Program-made: the position numbers and the translations under genes
The notes under the pieces: generated by a model
The model's database searches: none
Told to the model about the DNA's origin: nothing
What the model saw: only the letters and a program-made list of their open reading frames with translations
NCBI GenBank assembly: GCA_025356815.1
Contig: JANXQL010000007.1
Span: 1-64,000, forward strand
DNA length: 64,000 bases
Direction: 5' to 3'
From: Pseudomonadota bacterium
GTDB lineage: Bacteria > Pseudomonadota > Gammaproteobacteria > Steroidobacterales > Steroidobacteraceae
Shown here: positions 28,629-38,772 of the stretch, piece after piece
How positions within the stretch are numbered: the first letter of the stretch is position 1
Layout of the letters: each line of letters opens with the position of its first letter

Positions 28629-29651
28629 GTGACCCACCCGACTACGACCCGCCCGTCCGACGAACTGCGGCTGCCGGCTGAATTCGAGCGTCACGCCGCC
28701 ACGTGGATGGCGTGGCCCTGTCGGGAGGACATCTGGTGCGGCCAGATCGACTCGGCCCGCGCCGACTTCGCCCGCCTTGCACGGACCATCGCGCGCTTCG
28801 AGCCGATGCGCATGGTCGCGCGCCCGGAGCATGCGGTGGACGCCCGTCGCGCGTGCGGCGAGGGCGTCGACGTCGTGGAACTGCCGATCGACGACTCATG
28901 GACCCGTGACTCCGGGCCGGTGTTCCTCAGCGACGGCGCCGGCCGGCGCAGCGCTGCGGCGTTTCGCTTCACCGCCTGGGGGCACAAGTACCACCCGTAC
29001 GCCGATGACGCGGCGCTGGCGACACGCATCGCGCGGCAACTGGCGGTGCCGGTCATCGAGTCCCTGCTCGCGCTCGAGGGCGGCGCGATCGCAAGCGACG
29101 GCGAGGGCACGCTGATCACTACTGAAAGCTGCCTGATGAACGCGAACCGCAATCCGGGCATGAGCCGCAAGGAGATTGACGCCGAACTGCGCCGGGTACT
29201 CGGGATTGAAAAAGTCATCTGGTTGCCCGGTGACCCGACCGAAGTGGAGACGAACGGCCATGTCGACGGCCTGTTCGCGTTCTGCGCCCCCGGCCGCGGC
29301 CTGCTGGAGCGGGTCGACGACTCTGCCGATCCGCGTCATGAGATCCTCGCCGAAAATCGTCGCGCCCTCGAACTGGCCACCGACGCGCGTGGCCGGCGCG
29401 TTGAGTTCGCGATGATCGGTGAGGCGCCGCACTCGACGGCGGTCGGCGAGCGCTACTGCCGTTCCTACGTCAATTTCTACATCGTCAACGGCGCAGTAAT
29501 CGCGCCGGCCTACGGCATCGCGATGGATGGGCAGATCGCCACGACCCTCGCGCAAGCGTTCCCGGGCCGTGAGATAGTCATGCTGCCGATCGGCGCGATC
29601 GCGGTCGGCGGCGGCGGCTTCCACTGCATCACCCAGCAGGAACCGACCTGA
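28629..29651 (+). CDS. aguA: Agmatine deiminase
   Basis: A 340-residue guanidino-group-modifying enzyme converting agmatine to N-carbamoylputrescine and ammonia. Family motifs run in order: PAEFERHAATWMAWP at the N terminus, DDSWTRDSGPVFL, LALEGGAIASDGEGTL, TNGHVDG, and the C-terminal catalytic Cys in GGGGFHCITQQEP. The start is a GTG at 28629 with GAGGAG seven bases upstream. It is followed 36 bp later by aguB, its pathway partner. Confidence 0.96.
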   Translation: MTHPTTTRPSDELRLPAEFERHAATWMAWPCREDIWCGQIDSARADFARLARTIARFEPMRMVARPEHAVDARRACGEGVDVVELPIDDSWTRDSGPVFLSDGAGRRSAAAFRFTAWGHKYHPYADDAALATRIARQLAVPVIESLLALEGGAIASDGEGTLITTESCLMNANRNPGMSRKEIDAELRRVLGIEKVIWLPGDPTEVETNGHVDGLFAFCAPGRGLLERVDDSADPRHEILAENRRALELATDARGRRVEFAMIGEAPHSTAVGERYCRSYVNFYIVNGAVIAPAYGIAMDGQIATTLAQAFPGREIVMLPIGAIAVGGGGFHCITQQEPT

Positions 29652-29687
29652 GCCACCGGCCGTACGGAACGAGGAACTGACCACGCC

Positions 29688-30575
29688 ATGAGAAACGTCA
29701 CCTTCGCCGCCCTGCAATTCGCATGCACCTGGGACAAGAGCGAAACCATCGCCCGCGCCGAGCGGCTGCTTCGGGCGGCCGCCGCCCGCGGTGCCAATGT
29801 GATCCTCATCCAGGAACTGTTCGAGACGCCGTACTTCTGCGCGGTACAAAAGCGCGAGTTCTATGACCTCGCGCAGCCGCTGGAAGGGCACCCCACGATC
29901 GAGCGCTTCCGTACGGTGGCGGCCGAGCTCGGCGTCGTGATCCCGGTATCGGTTTACGAGCGGGCGGGAAACGCGCTGTTCAATTCCGTGGTGGTCGTCG
30001 ACTCGGACGGCAGGATCGCGGGGCACTACCGCAAGAGCCATATCCCACAGTTTCCCGGCTACGAGGAGAAATACTACTTCTCGCCCGGCGACACCGGCTT
30101 CCGACCGATCCAGACGCGCTTCGGCGCACTTGGCATCGCGATCTGCTGGGACCAGTGGTTTCCGGAGGCCGCTCGTGCGCTCGTGCTGGCTGGAGCCGAA
30201 TACCTGCTCTACCCGACGGCGATTGGCAGTGAGCCGGCTGACGCCGCCATGGACTCGATGGAACACTGGCGGACAGTGATGCGCGGGCACGCCGCCGCCA
30301 ACATGGTGCCCCTGATCGCCTCGAACCGGATCGGCGCGGAGACCACCGACGGCGTCACCGTCGACTTTTACGGCTCCTCGTTCATCGCAGGCCCGACGGG
30401 CGCGCTGGTAGCGGACGCCGACCGCAGCAGCGAGGCCGTGCTCACCGCGACTTTTGATCTCGACGCGGTCCGCGACTTTCGCCTGCAGTGGGGCTGCTTC
30501 CGCGACCGACGGCCGGACCTGTACGGAGCGCTGTCGACGCTCGACGGTCGTACCCGGGCGAGTCAGGGGCCCTAG
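29688..30575 (+). CDS. aguB: N-carbamoylputrescine amidase
   Basis: A 295-residue nitrilase-superfamily enzyme hydrolysing N-carbamoylputrescine to putrescine, CO2 and ammonia. The Glu-Lys-Cys triad is visible: Glu in LIQELFETPYFC, Lys in HYRKSHIP and Cys in GIAICWDQWFPE. The sequence around the Cys and the DAAMDSMEHWRTVMRGHAA stretch are typical of AguB. It follows aguA and precedes the polyamine transporter genes by 5 bp, so agmatine use and polyamine transport form one unit. Confidence 0.96.
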   Translation: MRNVTFAALQFACTWDKSETIARAERLLRAAAARGANVILIQELFETPYFCAVQKREFYDLAQPLEGHPTIERFRTVAAELGVVIPVSVYERAGNALFNSVVVVDSDGRIAGHYRKSHIPQFPGYEEKYYFSPGDTGFRPIQTRFGALGIAICWDQWFPEAARALVLAGAEYLLYPTAIGSEPADAAMDSMEHWRTVMRGHAAANMVPLIASNRIGAETTDGVTVDFYGSSFIAGPTGALVADADRSSEAVLTATFDLDAVRDFRLQWGCFRDRRPDLYGALSTLDGRTRASQGP

Positions 30576-30580
30576 AGCGC

Positions 30581-31702
30581 GTGCCTGCGCCACGCGCAGC
30601 CAGACGCAGCGCCGCCCTAGTGGCGGCATTCGCCTTCGTGTGCACGCTTCGCGCCGGGCCGGTGTATTGCGCGCAGGAAGAAGCGGTCCTGAACGTCTAC
30701 TCGTGGGCAGAGTACTTCCCGGCACCCATGCTGCGTCGCTTCGAGGCCGAGACGGGTATCCACGTCAACTATACGGTCATGGATTCCAACGACGTGATGG
30801 AGACGACGTTGTCGGCCGGCCATTCCGGCTTCGACCTTGTGACAGTGAACGCGTCGCCGCACCTCGCCCGCGAGATCCCAAAGCACCTGTGGCAGCCACT
30901 GGACAAGGCGCACATACGCACGATCGGCAACGCCGATCCGTCGGTGATGCGTACGCTGCAACGGGTCGATCCGGGAAATCGCTACGCGATCCCGTGGATG
31001 TGGGGAACCGTCGGCGTGATGTTCAGTCCCGACAAGGTCCGGGCCGCCTCGTCAACGCCGTCGCGGGCAATCGACAAGGTCTTTCGTCCGGAGGTGGTCG
31101 CCCGCTACCAGGACTGCGGCGTCACGGTACTGGACTCCTGGGTGGACGTACTGCCCGCACTCTCGGCGTGGCTGGGGCATCAGGAGCTATCGGCCGACGC
31201 CGCGTCGCTGCATGAGCTTGCGGCCGCCTTCCACGCGATACGGCCCTACCTGCGGCGCATCAGCACCGCCGGCTACTACCAGCAGCTCGGCGAAGGCGAG
31301 AGCTGCGTGGCGCTGGGCTATTCGGGCGATGCGATGATCGCGCGACGCCTCGCCAATGACGCCGCAAACGGCGTGCGGGTGGATTACGCATTCCCGGAGA
31401 CACAGGTCGGGATCTACGTCGACAGCTTCGCGATTCCCGCGGACGCGCCGCATCCAGCCAATGCGCATGCGTTCATCGAATACGCGATGCGCCCCGAGGT
31501 CTCGGCCGAGGTCGCGGCGTACATCGGTTTCGCGACCGGCAACGCCGCCGCCATCCCGCTGCTGCCCGTCGCAGTGCGCGAGAACGCCGGGATCTACCCG
31601 CCGCCAGAAGTGCGTGCGCGCTTCTCGCTGGGGCGCGCCTTCACGCCGGCCGAGGAACGGGCGTTCGGTCGGGCATGGCTACGCATGAAGACGGGACACT
31701 AA
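30581..31702 (+). CDS. potF: Putrescine/polyamine-binding periplasmic protein
   Basis: A 373-residue solute-binding protein of the PotD/PotF type. A GTG at 30581 begins a signal peptide (arginine-rich start, then LVAAFAFVCTL). The mature domain starts VLNVYSWAEYFP, the hallmark of PotD/PotF proteins. The IPWMWGTVGVMF and FVIEYAMRPE-like segments are also typical. It delivers putrescine or a related polyamine to the membrane complex encoded next. Gene overlaps (TAATG) couple it to the ATPase. The name potF is by context; PotD cannot be excluded. Confidence 0.92.
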   Translation: MPAPRAARRSAALVAAFAFVCTLRAGPVYCAQEEAVLNVYSWAEYFPAPMLRRFEAETGIHVNYTVMDSNDVMETTLSAGHSGFDLVTVNASPHLAREIPKHLWQPLDKAHIRTIGNADPSVMRTLQRVDPGNRYAIPWMWGTVGVMFSPDKVRAASSTPSRAIDKVFRPEVVARYQDCGVTVLDSWVDVLPALSAWLGHQELSADAASLHELAAAFHAIRPYLRRISTAGYYQQLGEGESCVALGYSGDAMIARRLANDAANGVRVDYAFPETQVGIYVDSFAIPADAPHPANAHAFIEYAMRPEVSAEVAAYIGFATGNAAAIPLLPVAVRENAGIYPPPEVRARFSLGRAFTPAEERAFGRAWLRMKTGH

Positions 31703-32817
31703 TGGAAAGGCCAGAGACGACGACGGCACAGGCGAACGTCCCGGCAGTTGCAATTCGCGAGGTCTCCAAGCGCTACGCCGGGACGCCTGTCCTCGACGGC
31801 GTTTCGCTCGACATCCGGGCGGGCGAGTTCCTCGCCCTGCTGGGCGGCTCGGGTTGCGGTAAGACGACGCTGCTGCGTTGCATCGCCGGCCTCGAGATCC
31901 CGGACCTTGGTCGAATCGAGATCGGCGGCCAGGACCTCACGCTCGCGCCGGCCTACGCACGGCCGGTCAACATGATGTTCCAGAGCTACGCGCTGTTCCC
32001 GCACCTGTCGGTCGCGGACAACATCGCCTATGGCCTGCGGGCCGTCGGCGTTCCGGCCGCGCAACGCGAACGGCTCGTCGCGTGGGCGCTGGCTCTGGTG
32101 CGACTGGATACCCTCGGCCATCGTCGCCCGGCCCATCTCTCCGGAGGTCAGCGACAGCGCGTCGCGCTCGCCCGCTGCCTGGTGAAGAAGCCGGACGTGC
32201 TGCTGCTGGACGAGCCGATGGCCGCGCTCGACCGCAACCTGCGCGAGGACATGCAGCGCGAGCTCGTCCGCATCCAGCGCGAGGTCGGAATGACGTTTGT
32301 CCTGGTCACCCACGATCAGGACGAAGCGATGTCGATGGCCGATCGGATCGCCGTGATGGCCGAGGGCCGGATCGTGCAGTGCGGCGCCCCGACCGAGATC
32401 TACGCACGTCCCGCGTCGCGCTTCGTCGCCCGCTTCCTTGGCCGGGTGAACCTGTTCGACGGCATCTACGCCGTCGACGCCGCGGGAACGGCAACACTCA
32501 CGATGGCGCCCGGGCGCGTCCTGCAGGTCCTGCCGACATCGTGCATCGAAACAGGGGCTGCCTGCGCCGGCGCCGTTCGGCCAGAGCACGTCACCCTTGG
32601 CGCAGCCACGGCGTGCCGTGGCAACGAATTCCCAGGCACGGTGGAGGACCTCGCCTATTTCGGCGACATTACGCGGGTGATCGTCCGCCTTGACGACCAG
32701 AGCCTGGTGGAAGCGACAAGGGTCAACGACACATCGAACCACGAAACCGGTCTGGCGCGCGGCTCGCGCGTGAACGTCGCGTTCGCCCCGGACGATGTCG
32801 TGGTGCTGGGCGAGTGA
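31702..32817 (+). CDS. potG: Polyamine ABC transporter ATPase
   Basis: A 371-residue ATPase. Walker A is GGSGCGKTT, the signature is LSGGQRQR, Walker B is LLLDEPMAALD and the switch His lies in VLVTHDQDEA. A TOBE-type domain occupies the C-terminal 100 residues, as in PotA/PotG. Its ATG overlaps the stop of the binding-protein gene, and its own stop overlaps the next GTG start. It energises putrescine uptake. Confidence 0.95.
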   Translation: MERPETTTAQANVPAVAIREVSKRYAGTPVLDGVSLDIRAGEFLALLGGSGCGKTTLLRCIAGLEIPDLGRIEIGGQDLTLAPAYARPVNMMFQSYALFPHLSVADNIAYGLRAVGVPAAQRERLVAWALALVRLDTLGHRRPAHLSGGQRQRVALARCLVKKPDVLLLDEPMAALDRNLREDMQRELVRIQREVGMTFVLVTHDQDEAMSMADRIAVMAEGRIVQCGAPTEIYARPASRFVARFLGRVNLFDGIYAVDAAGTATLTMAPGRVLQVLPTSCIETGAACAGAVRPEHVTLGAATACRGNEFPGTVEDLAYFGDITRVIVRLDDQSLVEATRVNDTSNHETGLARGSRVNVAFAPDDVVVLGE

Positions 32818-33701
32818 GCGTGAATCGACTGCCGTTCGCGGCGCTGCTGCCGCTCGGTTGGCTGCTGGCGTTCGTGGCGCTGCCGGTGGCGCTGGTGCTC
32901 GCGCTGGCCTTCGGCGAGACGGCAGATCGCATTCCTCCGATCGCGCCGCTGCTCGAATTCGCCCACGGCCATCTCGTCTCGCACCTGACAGTTGCCCACC
33001 TGGCCGATGTCGTTCGCGACCCGCTGTACCGGTCGGCGTTCGGGAACGCGCTTGTGAACGCGCTGGGGACGACGGCCCTGTGCTTGCTGATCGGCTTTCC
33101 GGTCGCCTACGCGATTGCTCTCGCACCCGAGCGGCAGCGGCGCGTCTACTTGATGCTCGCGATCCTGCCATTCTGGACCTCCTTCCTGATGCGCACCTAT
33201 GCGTGGATCGGGTTGCTGCGCGATTCAGGCCCGGTGAATCGCGTGCTGCTCGCCTTGGGAGTCGTCGATCATCCCGTTCACATCCTGTATTCGCCAGCGG
33301 CAGTGCTACTGGTGATGGTCTACTCGTACGTGCCGTTCTTCATCCTGCCAATGTACGCCGTGCTGGAAAAACTTCCGCGCGACCTGCTCGAGGCCGCCTC
33401 GGACCTTGGTGGCCGGCCTGGCTACGTGTTTCGCACGGTCACGCTGCCGCTGTCTCTGCCTGGGCTGCTGGCTGGGGCGCTGCTGGTGTTCGTGCCTGCT
33501 CTGGGGGAGTACATTATCCCGGACCTGGTCGGCAATTCCGACACGATCATGCTGGGTGGCGTGCTGTGGTCGGAGTTCTTCGAAAACCGGGACTGGCCGA
33601 CCGCGGCCGCGATCGCAGGGATTGCGGCGGCGCTGCTGGTCGTCCCGGCGCTGCTGCTGCGCCAGCACCTGGCACGCGACCGTACGGGTACGGTGACATG
33701 A
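32814..33701 (+). CDS. potH: Polyamine ABC transporter permease (PotB/PotH type)
   Basis: A 295-residue inner-membrane permease with about six helices. The EAA loop is present as LLEAASDLGGRPGYVFRTVTLPLSLPGLLAG. The motif ILPFWTSFLMRTYAWIGLL is characteristic of PotB/PotH. It starts with GTG at 32814, overlapping the ATPase stop. It forms a heterodimeric channel with the following gene product. Confidence 0.94.
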   Translation: MSVNRLPFAALLPLGWLLAFVALPVALVLALAFGETADRIPPIAPLLEFAHGHLVSHLTVAHLADVVRDPLYRSAFGNALVNALGTTALCLLIGFPVAYAIALAPERQRRVYLMLAILPFWTSFLMRTYAWIGLLRDSGPVNRVLLALGVVDHPVHILYSPAAVLLVMVYSYVPFFILPMYAVLEKLPRDLLEAASDLGGRPGYVFRTVTLPLSLPGLLAGALLVFVPALGEYIIPDLVGNSDTIMLGGVLWSEFFENRDWPTAAAIAGIAAALLVVPALLLRQHLARDRTGTVT

Positions 33702-34507
33702 GGCGACCACGGCCCGCTTACTGGCGCATCGTCTCCTTATACGCAGGACTCTCATTCCTGTACGTTCCGATCGTCTGGATCGTCATCTACTCGTTCAGCG
33801 GCGCGACGACGGCCGGCGTCTGGCGGGGCTTCTCGCTGCAGTGGTACTGGGCCCTGGCCGACAACGACACGCTGCGGATCGCTACCCTGCGCTCGCTGCT
33901 GCTCGCGGCGCTTGCGGCGACGGTGGCGACTGCGCTGGGCCTTGCGGCCGGGCACGCGCTCTCGAGGCGTCGGTTTCGCGGCCGGTACGTGCTGGGCGGG
34001 CTGCTCGCGATTCCGCTTTTCGTTCCGGAAATCCTGATCGGCTTCGCATTCCTGATGTTGTTCGTGGCGATCGAGGGCCTGACCGGGCTCGCCGTCGGCA
34101 AGGGACTCCTGCCACTGGTGGTGGGCCACGCGACGCTCGGAATGCCGGTCGTGGCCTCGGTCGTGGTGGCGCGCCTCGCGGGCCTCGACCCATCGTACGA
34201 GGAGGCAGCGATGGACCTTGGCGCAAGGCCGCTACGCGTCTTTCTCACGGTGACGCTGCCGCTGATGGCGCCGGCGCTCGCCTCCGGCTGGCTGCTCGCG
34301 TTTACGCTTTCGTTTGACGATGTGATCACCTCGAGCTTCGTCGCCGGTCCTTCGTTCGCGACGTTGCCGATGTACATCTACTCGTCGGTGCGCGTGGGCG
34401 TGAGTCCCGTGATCAACGTGCTCGGCACGTTGATCATCGGTGGTGTTGCGTTGCTTGTGACGATCGCGATGCTCGGTTCACGCGGCGTCGCAGACCCCTG
34501 CCCGTAG
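33698..34507 (+). CDS. potI: Polyamine ABC transporter permease (PotC/PotI type)
   Basis: A 269-residue permease with six helices. Diagnostic features are FLYVPIVWIVIYSF at the start, FRGRYVLGGLLAIPLFVPEILIG, and the EAA loop YEEAAMDLGARPLRVFLTVTLPLMAPAL. The FDDVITSSFVAGP motif is typical of PotC/PotI. The ATG overlaps the stop of the previous gene (ATGA). It is the last gene of the agu-pot unit; the next gene is on the opposite strand. Confidence 0.94.
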   Translation: MRRPRPAYWRIVSLYAGLSFLYVPIVWIVIYSFSGATTAGVWRGFSLQWYWALADNDTLRIATLRSLLLAALAATVATALGLAAGHALSRRRFRGRYVLGGLLAIPLFVPEILIGFAFLMLFVAIEGLTGLAVGKGLLPLVVGHATLGMPVVASVVVARLAGLDPSYEEAAMDLGARPLRVFLTVTLPLMAPALASGWLLAFTLSFDDVITSSFVAGPSFATLPMYIYSSVRVGVSPVINVLGTLIIGGVALLVTIAMLGSRGVADPCP

Positions 34508-34542
34508 CCCTCTGGGCCCGACCTGAAAGGCGGCGTGACGGT

Positions 34543-35682
34543 TCAACGGGCGCGCAGCAGCTCCCGGCCGATGATGATCCGCTGCACGTCCGAGGTCCCC
34601 TCGTAGATCTGGCAGACCCGCGCATCGCGGTAGATCTTCTCAACCGGATAGTCGCGTACGTAGCCGTAGCCGCCCAGGACCTGGATGGCCGCCGACGCGA
34701 CCTTCTCGACGGCCTCTGAGGCAAACAACTTTGCCATGCAGGCCTCTTTCAGGCATGGGCGGCCCGCCTCCTTCAGCGCCGCCGCGGCAAGTACGAGCTC
34801 GCGCGCCGCCTCAACCTGGGTCGCCATGTCGGCGAGGCGGAACAAGATCGCCTGGTGCCCCGACAGCGGCTGACCGAAGGCGTGGCGGTCCTGGGCGTAG
34901 CGAACTGCGTAGGCTAGGGCAGCCTCGGCCATGCCGACGCTCTGTGCCGCGATGCCGATCCGGCCGGTCTCGAGGTTCGCAAGCGCGATCCGGTAACCGT
35001 CGCCCTCCGCGCCGATCCGCAGCGTCTCATCGACCTGCACGTCCTCGTAGGTCAGCTGTGCCGTGTCGGACGCCTGCTGCCCGAGCTTGCGCTCGATGCC
35101 CGAGACGCGAAATCCCGGCGCATCGGTCGGCACGAGAAATGCGCTGATGCCGCGCTTGCCGGCAGCCGGGTCGGTCATCGCGAAAGTGATGACCGTCTTC
35201 GCGATGCACCCGGAGGTGATGAACTGCTTGACGCCATTGAGTTTGTAGCCCCCCGCCACGCGCCGTGCCGTCATGCGAAGGTTCGCGGCGTCCGAGCCGG
35301 CCTGGGGCTCTGTCAGCGCGAACGCACCGATCTGCCCGCCGCCGGCCAGCGGCCGCAGAAACAGCGCCTGTTGTTCGGGCGTGCCGCTTGCAACCAGGAT
35401 CGCGCAGACCGGCGCGTTATTGACGCTCATGATGGTCGACACCGCCCCATCGCCGGCGGCGATTTCTATCAGCGCGACGGCGTAGGAAACGTAGTCGAGT
35501 CCGGCACCGCCCAACGCTTCAGGTACCGTCATGCCGAGGAACCCGAGCGCGCCCATCTCGGCGAACACCTGCGCGGGGATCGCGCCCTCCGACTCCCACT
35601 GGCGCGCGTTGGGTGCCAGGCGATTGCGTGCGAAGTTGCGCGCGGTGTCGCGTACAAGCTCCTGAGTGTCATTGAAAATCAT
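34543..35682 (-). CDS. Acyl-CoA dehydrogenase
   Basis: A 379-residue FAD-dependent dehydrogenase making trans-2-enoyl-CoA and passing electrons to ETF. FAD/substrate motifs [10 protein letters not shown] and the C-terminal catalytic Glu in [11 protein letters not shown] (short/medium-chain position) are present. ATG at 35682 has CAGGAG nine bases upstream; an ATG three codons earlier (35691) abuts the same site. It is divergent from an acyl-CoA synthetase gene, with which it plausibly forms an acid-degradation step of the adjacent amine-oxidation genes. Confidence 0.92.
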   Translation of the reverse strand: MIFNDTQELVRDTARNFARNRLAPNARQWESEGAIPAQVFAEMGALGFLGMTVPEALGGAGLDYVSYAVALIEIAAGDGAVSTIMSVNNAPVCAILVASGTPEQQALFLRPLAGGGQIGAFALTEPQAGSDAANLRMTARRVAGGYKLNGVKQFITSGCIAKTVITFAMTDPAAGKRGISAFLVPTDAPGFRVSGIERKLGQQASDTAQLTYEDVQVDETLRIGAEGDGYRIALANLETGRIGIAAQSVGMAEAALAYAVRYAQDRHAFGQPLSGHQAILFRLADMATQVEAARELVLAAAALKEAGRPCLKEACMAKLFASEAVEKVASAAIQVLGGYGYVRDYPVEKIYRDARVCQIYEGTSDVQRIIIGRELLRAR

Positions 35683-35901
35683 CGCCGGCATCTCCTGTTT
35701 GGTAGGCGGCGCAATCATGGCCGGCCACATCGGCACATGCCTGATTCGGGCCCGGCTTTGTACCACTTCGCGTAGGCCCAGGCACCCGCGACCGATGGCA
35801 GAGGCCCCGGGGGATGTCAATTGCACCGAAGGCGGGGCAGCACTGATGCGCCCGCGTGGCATGATCGGTTGCGGGACACCGACCTTCGGAGAAGCCGGCC
35901 G

Positions 35902-37611
35902 ATGAACGGAAGTGACGCCTTTATCTCCCTGCGCGATCAGACGCTCGCCTGCACGGGCGAACCCGGTCGAGCGCCGGGCGCGCTCACGTGGCCCCCGGTA
36001 GCGCAGTTCAACTGGGCACGCGACTACTTCGATCGCATCGCCGCTGGCAACGACCGGCCTGCATTGCGCGTGGTCGACGATGCCGGCTATGACCAGATTC
36101 GCACTTACCGGCAGCTGTCGGAACGCTCCTGCCAGGTTGCTAACTTCCTCGCCGCACACGGCGTCGGCCGCGGCGACAGCGTGCTGATCATGCTCGGCAA
36201 TGTAATTCCCCTGTGGGAGACGATGCTCGCGACGATTCGCCTTGGTGCGGTGATGATCCCCGCGACCACCCTGTTGCAGCGCGATGACCTGATTGACCGG
36301 CTGGGTCGTGGGCAGGTGAAGGCCATCGTCACCGATGCCGCCTTCGCTCCCCGATTCGACGGCCTCGCCGGCGCCCCGGTGCGCATTGCCGTTGGCGGCG
36401 CACCAGCTGGCTGGGCGGCGTTCGAAGACAGCGTCCTCGCGGCAACCACCGACGTTGGCGTGCCGACCGCTGCGGACGACCTGCTGTTGCTGTACTTCAC
36501 CTCCGGCACAACCGCGCGACCCAAACTCGTTGCCCATACTCATGTCAGCTACCCGGTTGGGCACCTGTCGACGGTCTACTGGATTGGATTGCGCCCCGGC
36601 GACGTACACCTGAACCTCAGCTCGCCAGGCTGGGCGAAACACGCGTGGTCCTGCTTCTTTGCGCCGTGGAATGCGGAAGCGACCGTACTTGCATACCAGT
36701 ACGACCGATTCTCGGCGCGCGCGCTGCTAGACCAGCTGGTGCGTTGCAAGGTGACGACGTTCTGCGCACCGCCAACCGTCTGGCGGATGCTGATCCAGGA
36801 GGAGCTGGGCCGCTGGCCTGTGACGCTGCGCGAGGTGGTAGGCGCCGGCGAACCCCTCAATCCAGAGGTCATCGACCAGGTCCGCAGCGCCTGGGGTCTG
36901 ACGATCCGCGACGGCTTCGGGCAGACCGAGACGACCGCCCAGATCGGCAACCCGCCCGGCATGCCGGTCAAGGCCGGCTCCATGGGCCGGCCGCTGCCGG
37001 GATACACGGTGGCGCTGGTGAGTCCTGACGGCCAGTTGGGCGAAGAGGGCGAAATCTGCCTGGACCTGTCCAGGCGCCCGACCGGACTGATGCGTGCCTA
37101 CCTCGACGACCCCGACAAGACCGCCGAGGTCATGCGCGACGGCTACTACCATACGGGCGATGTCGCCAGTCGTGATGCCGATGGCTACCTCACCTACGTC
37201 GGCCGCATGGACGACGTATTCAAGTCCTCGGACTACCGTATCAGTCCATTCGAGCTTGAGAGCATCCTGATCGAGCACGACGCCGTAGCCGAGGCCGCGG
37301 TGGTGCCAAGTCCCGATCCAATGCGCTTGTCCGTCCCGAAAGCATTCATCGTGCTGCGCGTGGGAGTCACGCCGGATGCAAAGACCGCGCGCTCGATCTT
37401 CGCACACGTGCAAGCTCGCGTTTCTCCCTACAAGCGTGTCCGCCGGCTCGAGTTCGCGGATCTGCCGAAGACCATCTCCGGCAAGATCCGGCGAGTCGAT
37501 CTGCGCAAGGCCGAGGTGGGGCGCATCGAGAGCCGCGAGCGCGGACCGCTGGAGTTCTGGGAACAGGACTTCCCGGAGCTGCGCTCGCCCGGCGCGGGCG
37601 GGCAGGGCTGA
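35902..37611 (+). CDS. AMP-dependent acyl-CoA synthetase
   Basis: A 569-residue adenylate-forming ligase that activates a carboxylic acid to its CoA thioester. The P-loop motif is [19 protein letters not shown]. Further motifs are [32 protein letters not shown] and the C-terminal Lys-containing [14 protein letters not shown]. Its layout is that of medium-chain acyl-CoA synthetases (ANL superfamily). The ATG at 35902 is preceded by a weak GGAG-like site. The substrate could be the acid formed by the aldehyde dehydrogenase encoded 5 kb on. It ends 9 bp before the FIST gene, so it may be co-transcribed with the sensor genes. Confidence 0.9.
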   Translation: MNGSDAFISLRDQTLACTGEPGRAPGALTWPPVAQFNWARDYFDRIAAGNDRPALRVVDDAGYDQIRTYRQLSERSCQVANFLAAHGVGRGDSVLIMLGNVIPLWETMLATIRLGAVMIPATTLLQRDDLIDRLGRGQVKAIVTDAAFAPRFDGLAGAPVRIAVGGAPAGWAAFEDSVLAATTDVGVPTAADDLLLLYFTSGTTARPKLVAHTHVSYPVGHLSTVYWIGLRPGDVHLNLSSPGWAKHAWSCFFAPWNAEATVLAYQYDRFSARALLDQLVRCKVTTFCAPPTVWRMLIQEELGRWPVTLREVVGAGEPLNPEVIDQVRSAWGLTIRDGFGQTETTAQIGNPPGMPVKAGSMGRPLPGYTVALVSPDGQLGEEGEICLDLSRRPTGLMRAYLDDPDKTAEVMRDGYYHTGDVASRDADGYLTYVGRMDDVFKSSDYRISPFELESILIEHDAVAEAAVVPSPDPMRLSVPKAFIVLRVGVTPDAKTARSIFAHVQARVSPYKRVRRLEFADLPKTISGKIRRVDLRKAEVGRIESRERGPLEFWEQDFPELRSPGAGGQG

Positions 37612-37620
37612 CCGCGGGCC

Positions 37621-38772
37621 GTGAAGTCCGCGCGTCCGCCGATTCCGCGCTTGCACGTCCAGGGCTCGGCCGTGGAGGTCGCCGCCGGTATCGCGGCGGC
37701 ACGCGGCGGCGACGAGGCGTTCACCGTCCTGTTCGCGTCCGCGGACCACGACCTCGCGGCGCTCGGTCAGGCGTTGTCGGCGCAGGGACTCACCCGCGCG
37801 GTCGCGGTGACGACCAGTCGCGTCATCGGCCCCGACGGCATCGAATCCCACGGTGTCAGCGGCTTCCACCTTCCCGCCGGACGCTTTGCCGCGGCCGACA
37901 CGGTCATCGAGAACGCCGCGACGATCGACTTGCCGGACGTGCGCGACCGGGTCCGGCGCCTGCGCATGGAATTGGATGCGACGCAGCATGCCGAAGGCGG
38001 AAGCCTTTTCGCGCTGCTGTTCGTCGATGCCGAGGCTCGCTGCGAGGAGCGCCTCACCGCGCTGCTCGGCATGGAGCTCAATGGTATCCCGCTTGTCGGC
38101 GGCTCGGCCGGCGACACCTACTTCAACAGTCCCGACCAGGCCCCGACGAGCACCCCGCTGCTGCACGGCAGCCGCGCCTACAAAGGCGCGGCGATCCTCT
38201 GCCTGATACGCTCGGCCACGCCGCTGGTCGCGTATTGCCACAATCACTACATTGCGAGCGACCAGCGAATGGTGATCACCGACGCCGACCCCGCGCGCCG
38301 GCTGGTCCGCGCGATCGATGGAAGGCCGGCCCTGGATGTCTATGCTGCGAAGTGTGGCTTTCGTCAGCTGCCGCGTGACAGTCTTGAGTTCGCGCCGTAC
38401 CCATTGATGATCCGCATCGGTGGCCAGTACTACGCGCGCGGCATGCAGCGGATCTATCCGGACGGGACGCTGGAATTCGCCTGTGCGCTGGAGACCGGAC
38501 TGGTCGTGGCGCTCGGCCGTCCCGGCGACATGGTGTCGCGGTTGACAGAGCTGTTCGAGGCGATGCATGCCGCGATCGGCACGCCGGACCTGGTCATCGG
38601 CGTCGACTGCGCGGCCCGTACCGCCTACATGGAACGGCGCGAATTGACGCCTGCAATCTCGGCGCTGATGCGGCAGAACGCCGTCAGCGGCTTCGCCTCG
38701 TTGGGCGAGCAATTCAACACCATCCATGCCAACAACTCGTTCACCTGCCTTGGCGTGGCATCGTGGCGATGA
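37621..38772 (+). CDS. FIST-domain sensor protein (NosP-like)
   Basis: A 383-residue cytoplasmic protein made of FIST N and FIST C domains, with no membrane segment or catalytic motif. FIST-N occupies about 30-220, with the characteristic PLVGGSAGDTYF motif; FIST-C occupies about 230-370 and ends QFNTIHANNSFTCLGV. Family members act as small-ligand sensors partnered with kinases; NosP-type members (Pseudomonas PA1975) bind heme and sense NO, and their genes are next to a kinase gene. GTG start at 37621. The stop overlaps the ATG of the following kinase gene. The ligand here is not known. Confidence 0.85.
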   Translation: MKSARPPIPRLHVQGSAVEVAAGIAAARGGDEAFTVLFASADHDLAALGQALSAQGLTRAVAVTTSRVIGPDGIESHGVSGFHLPAGRFAAADTVIENAATIDLPDVRDRVRRLRMELDATQHAEGGSLFALLFVDAEARCEERLTALLGMELNGIPLVGGSAGDTYFNSPDQAPTSTPLLHGSRAYKGAAILCLIRSATPLVAYCHNHYIASDQRMVITDADPARRLVRAIDGRPALDVYAAKCGFRQLPRDSLEFAPYPLMIRIGGQYYARGMQRIYPDGTLEFACALETGLVVALGRPGDMVSRLTELFEAMHAAIGTPDLVIGVDCAARTAYMERRELTPAISALMRQNAVSGFASLGEQFNTIHANNSFTCLGVASWR

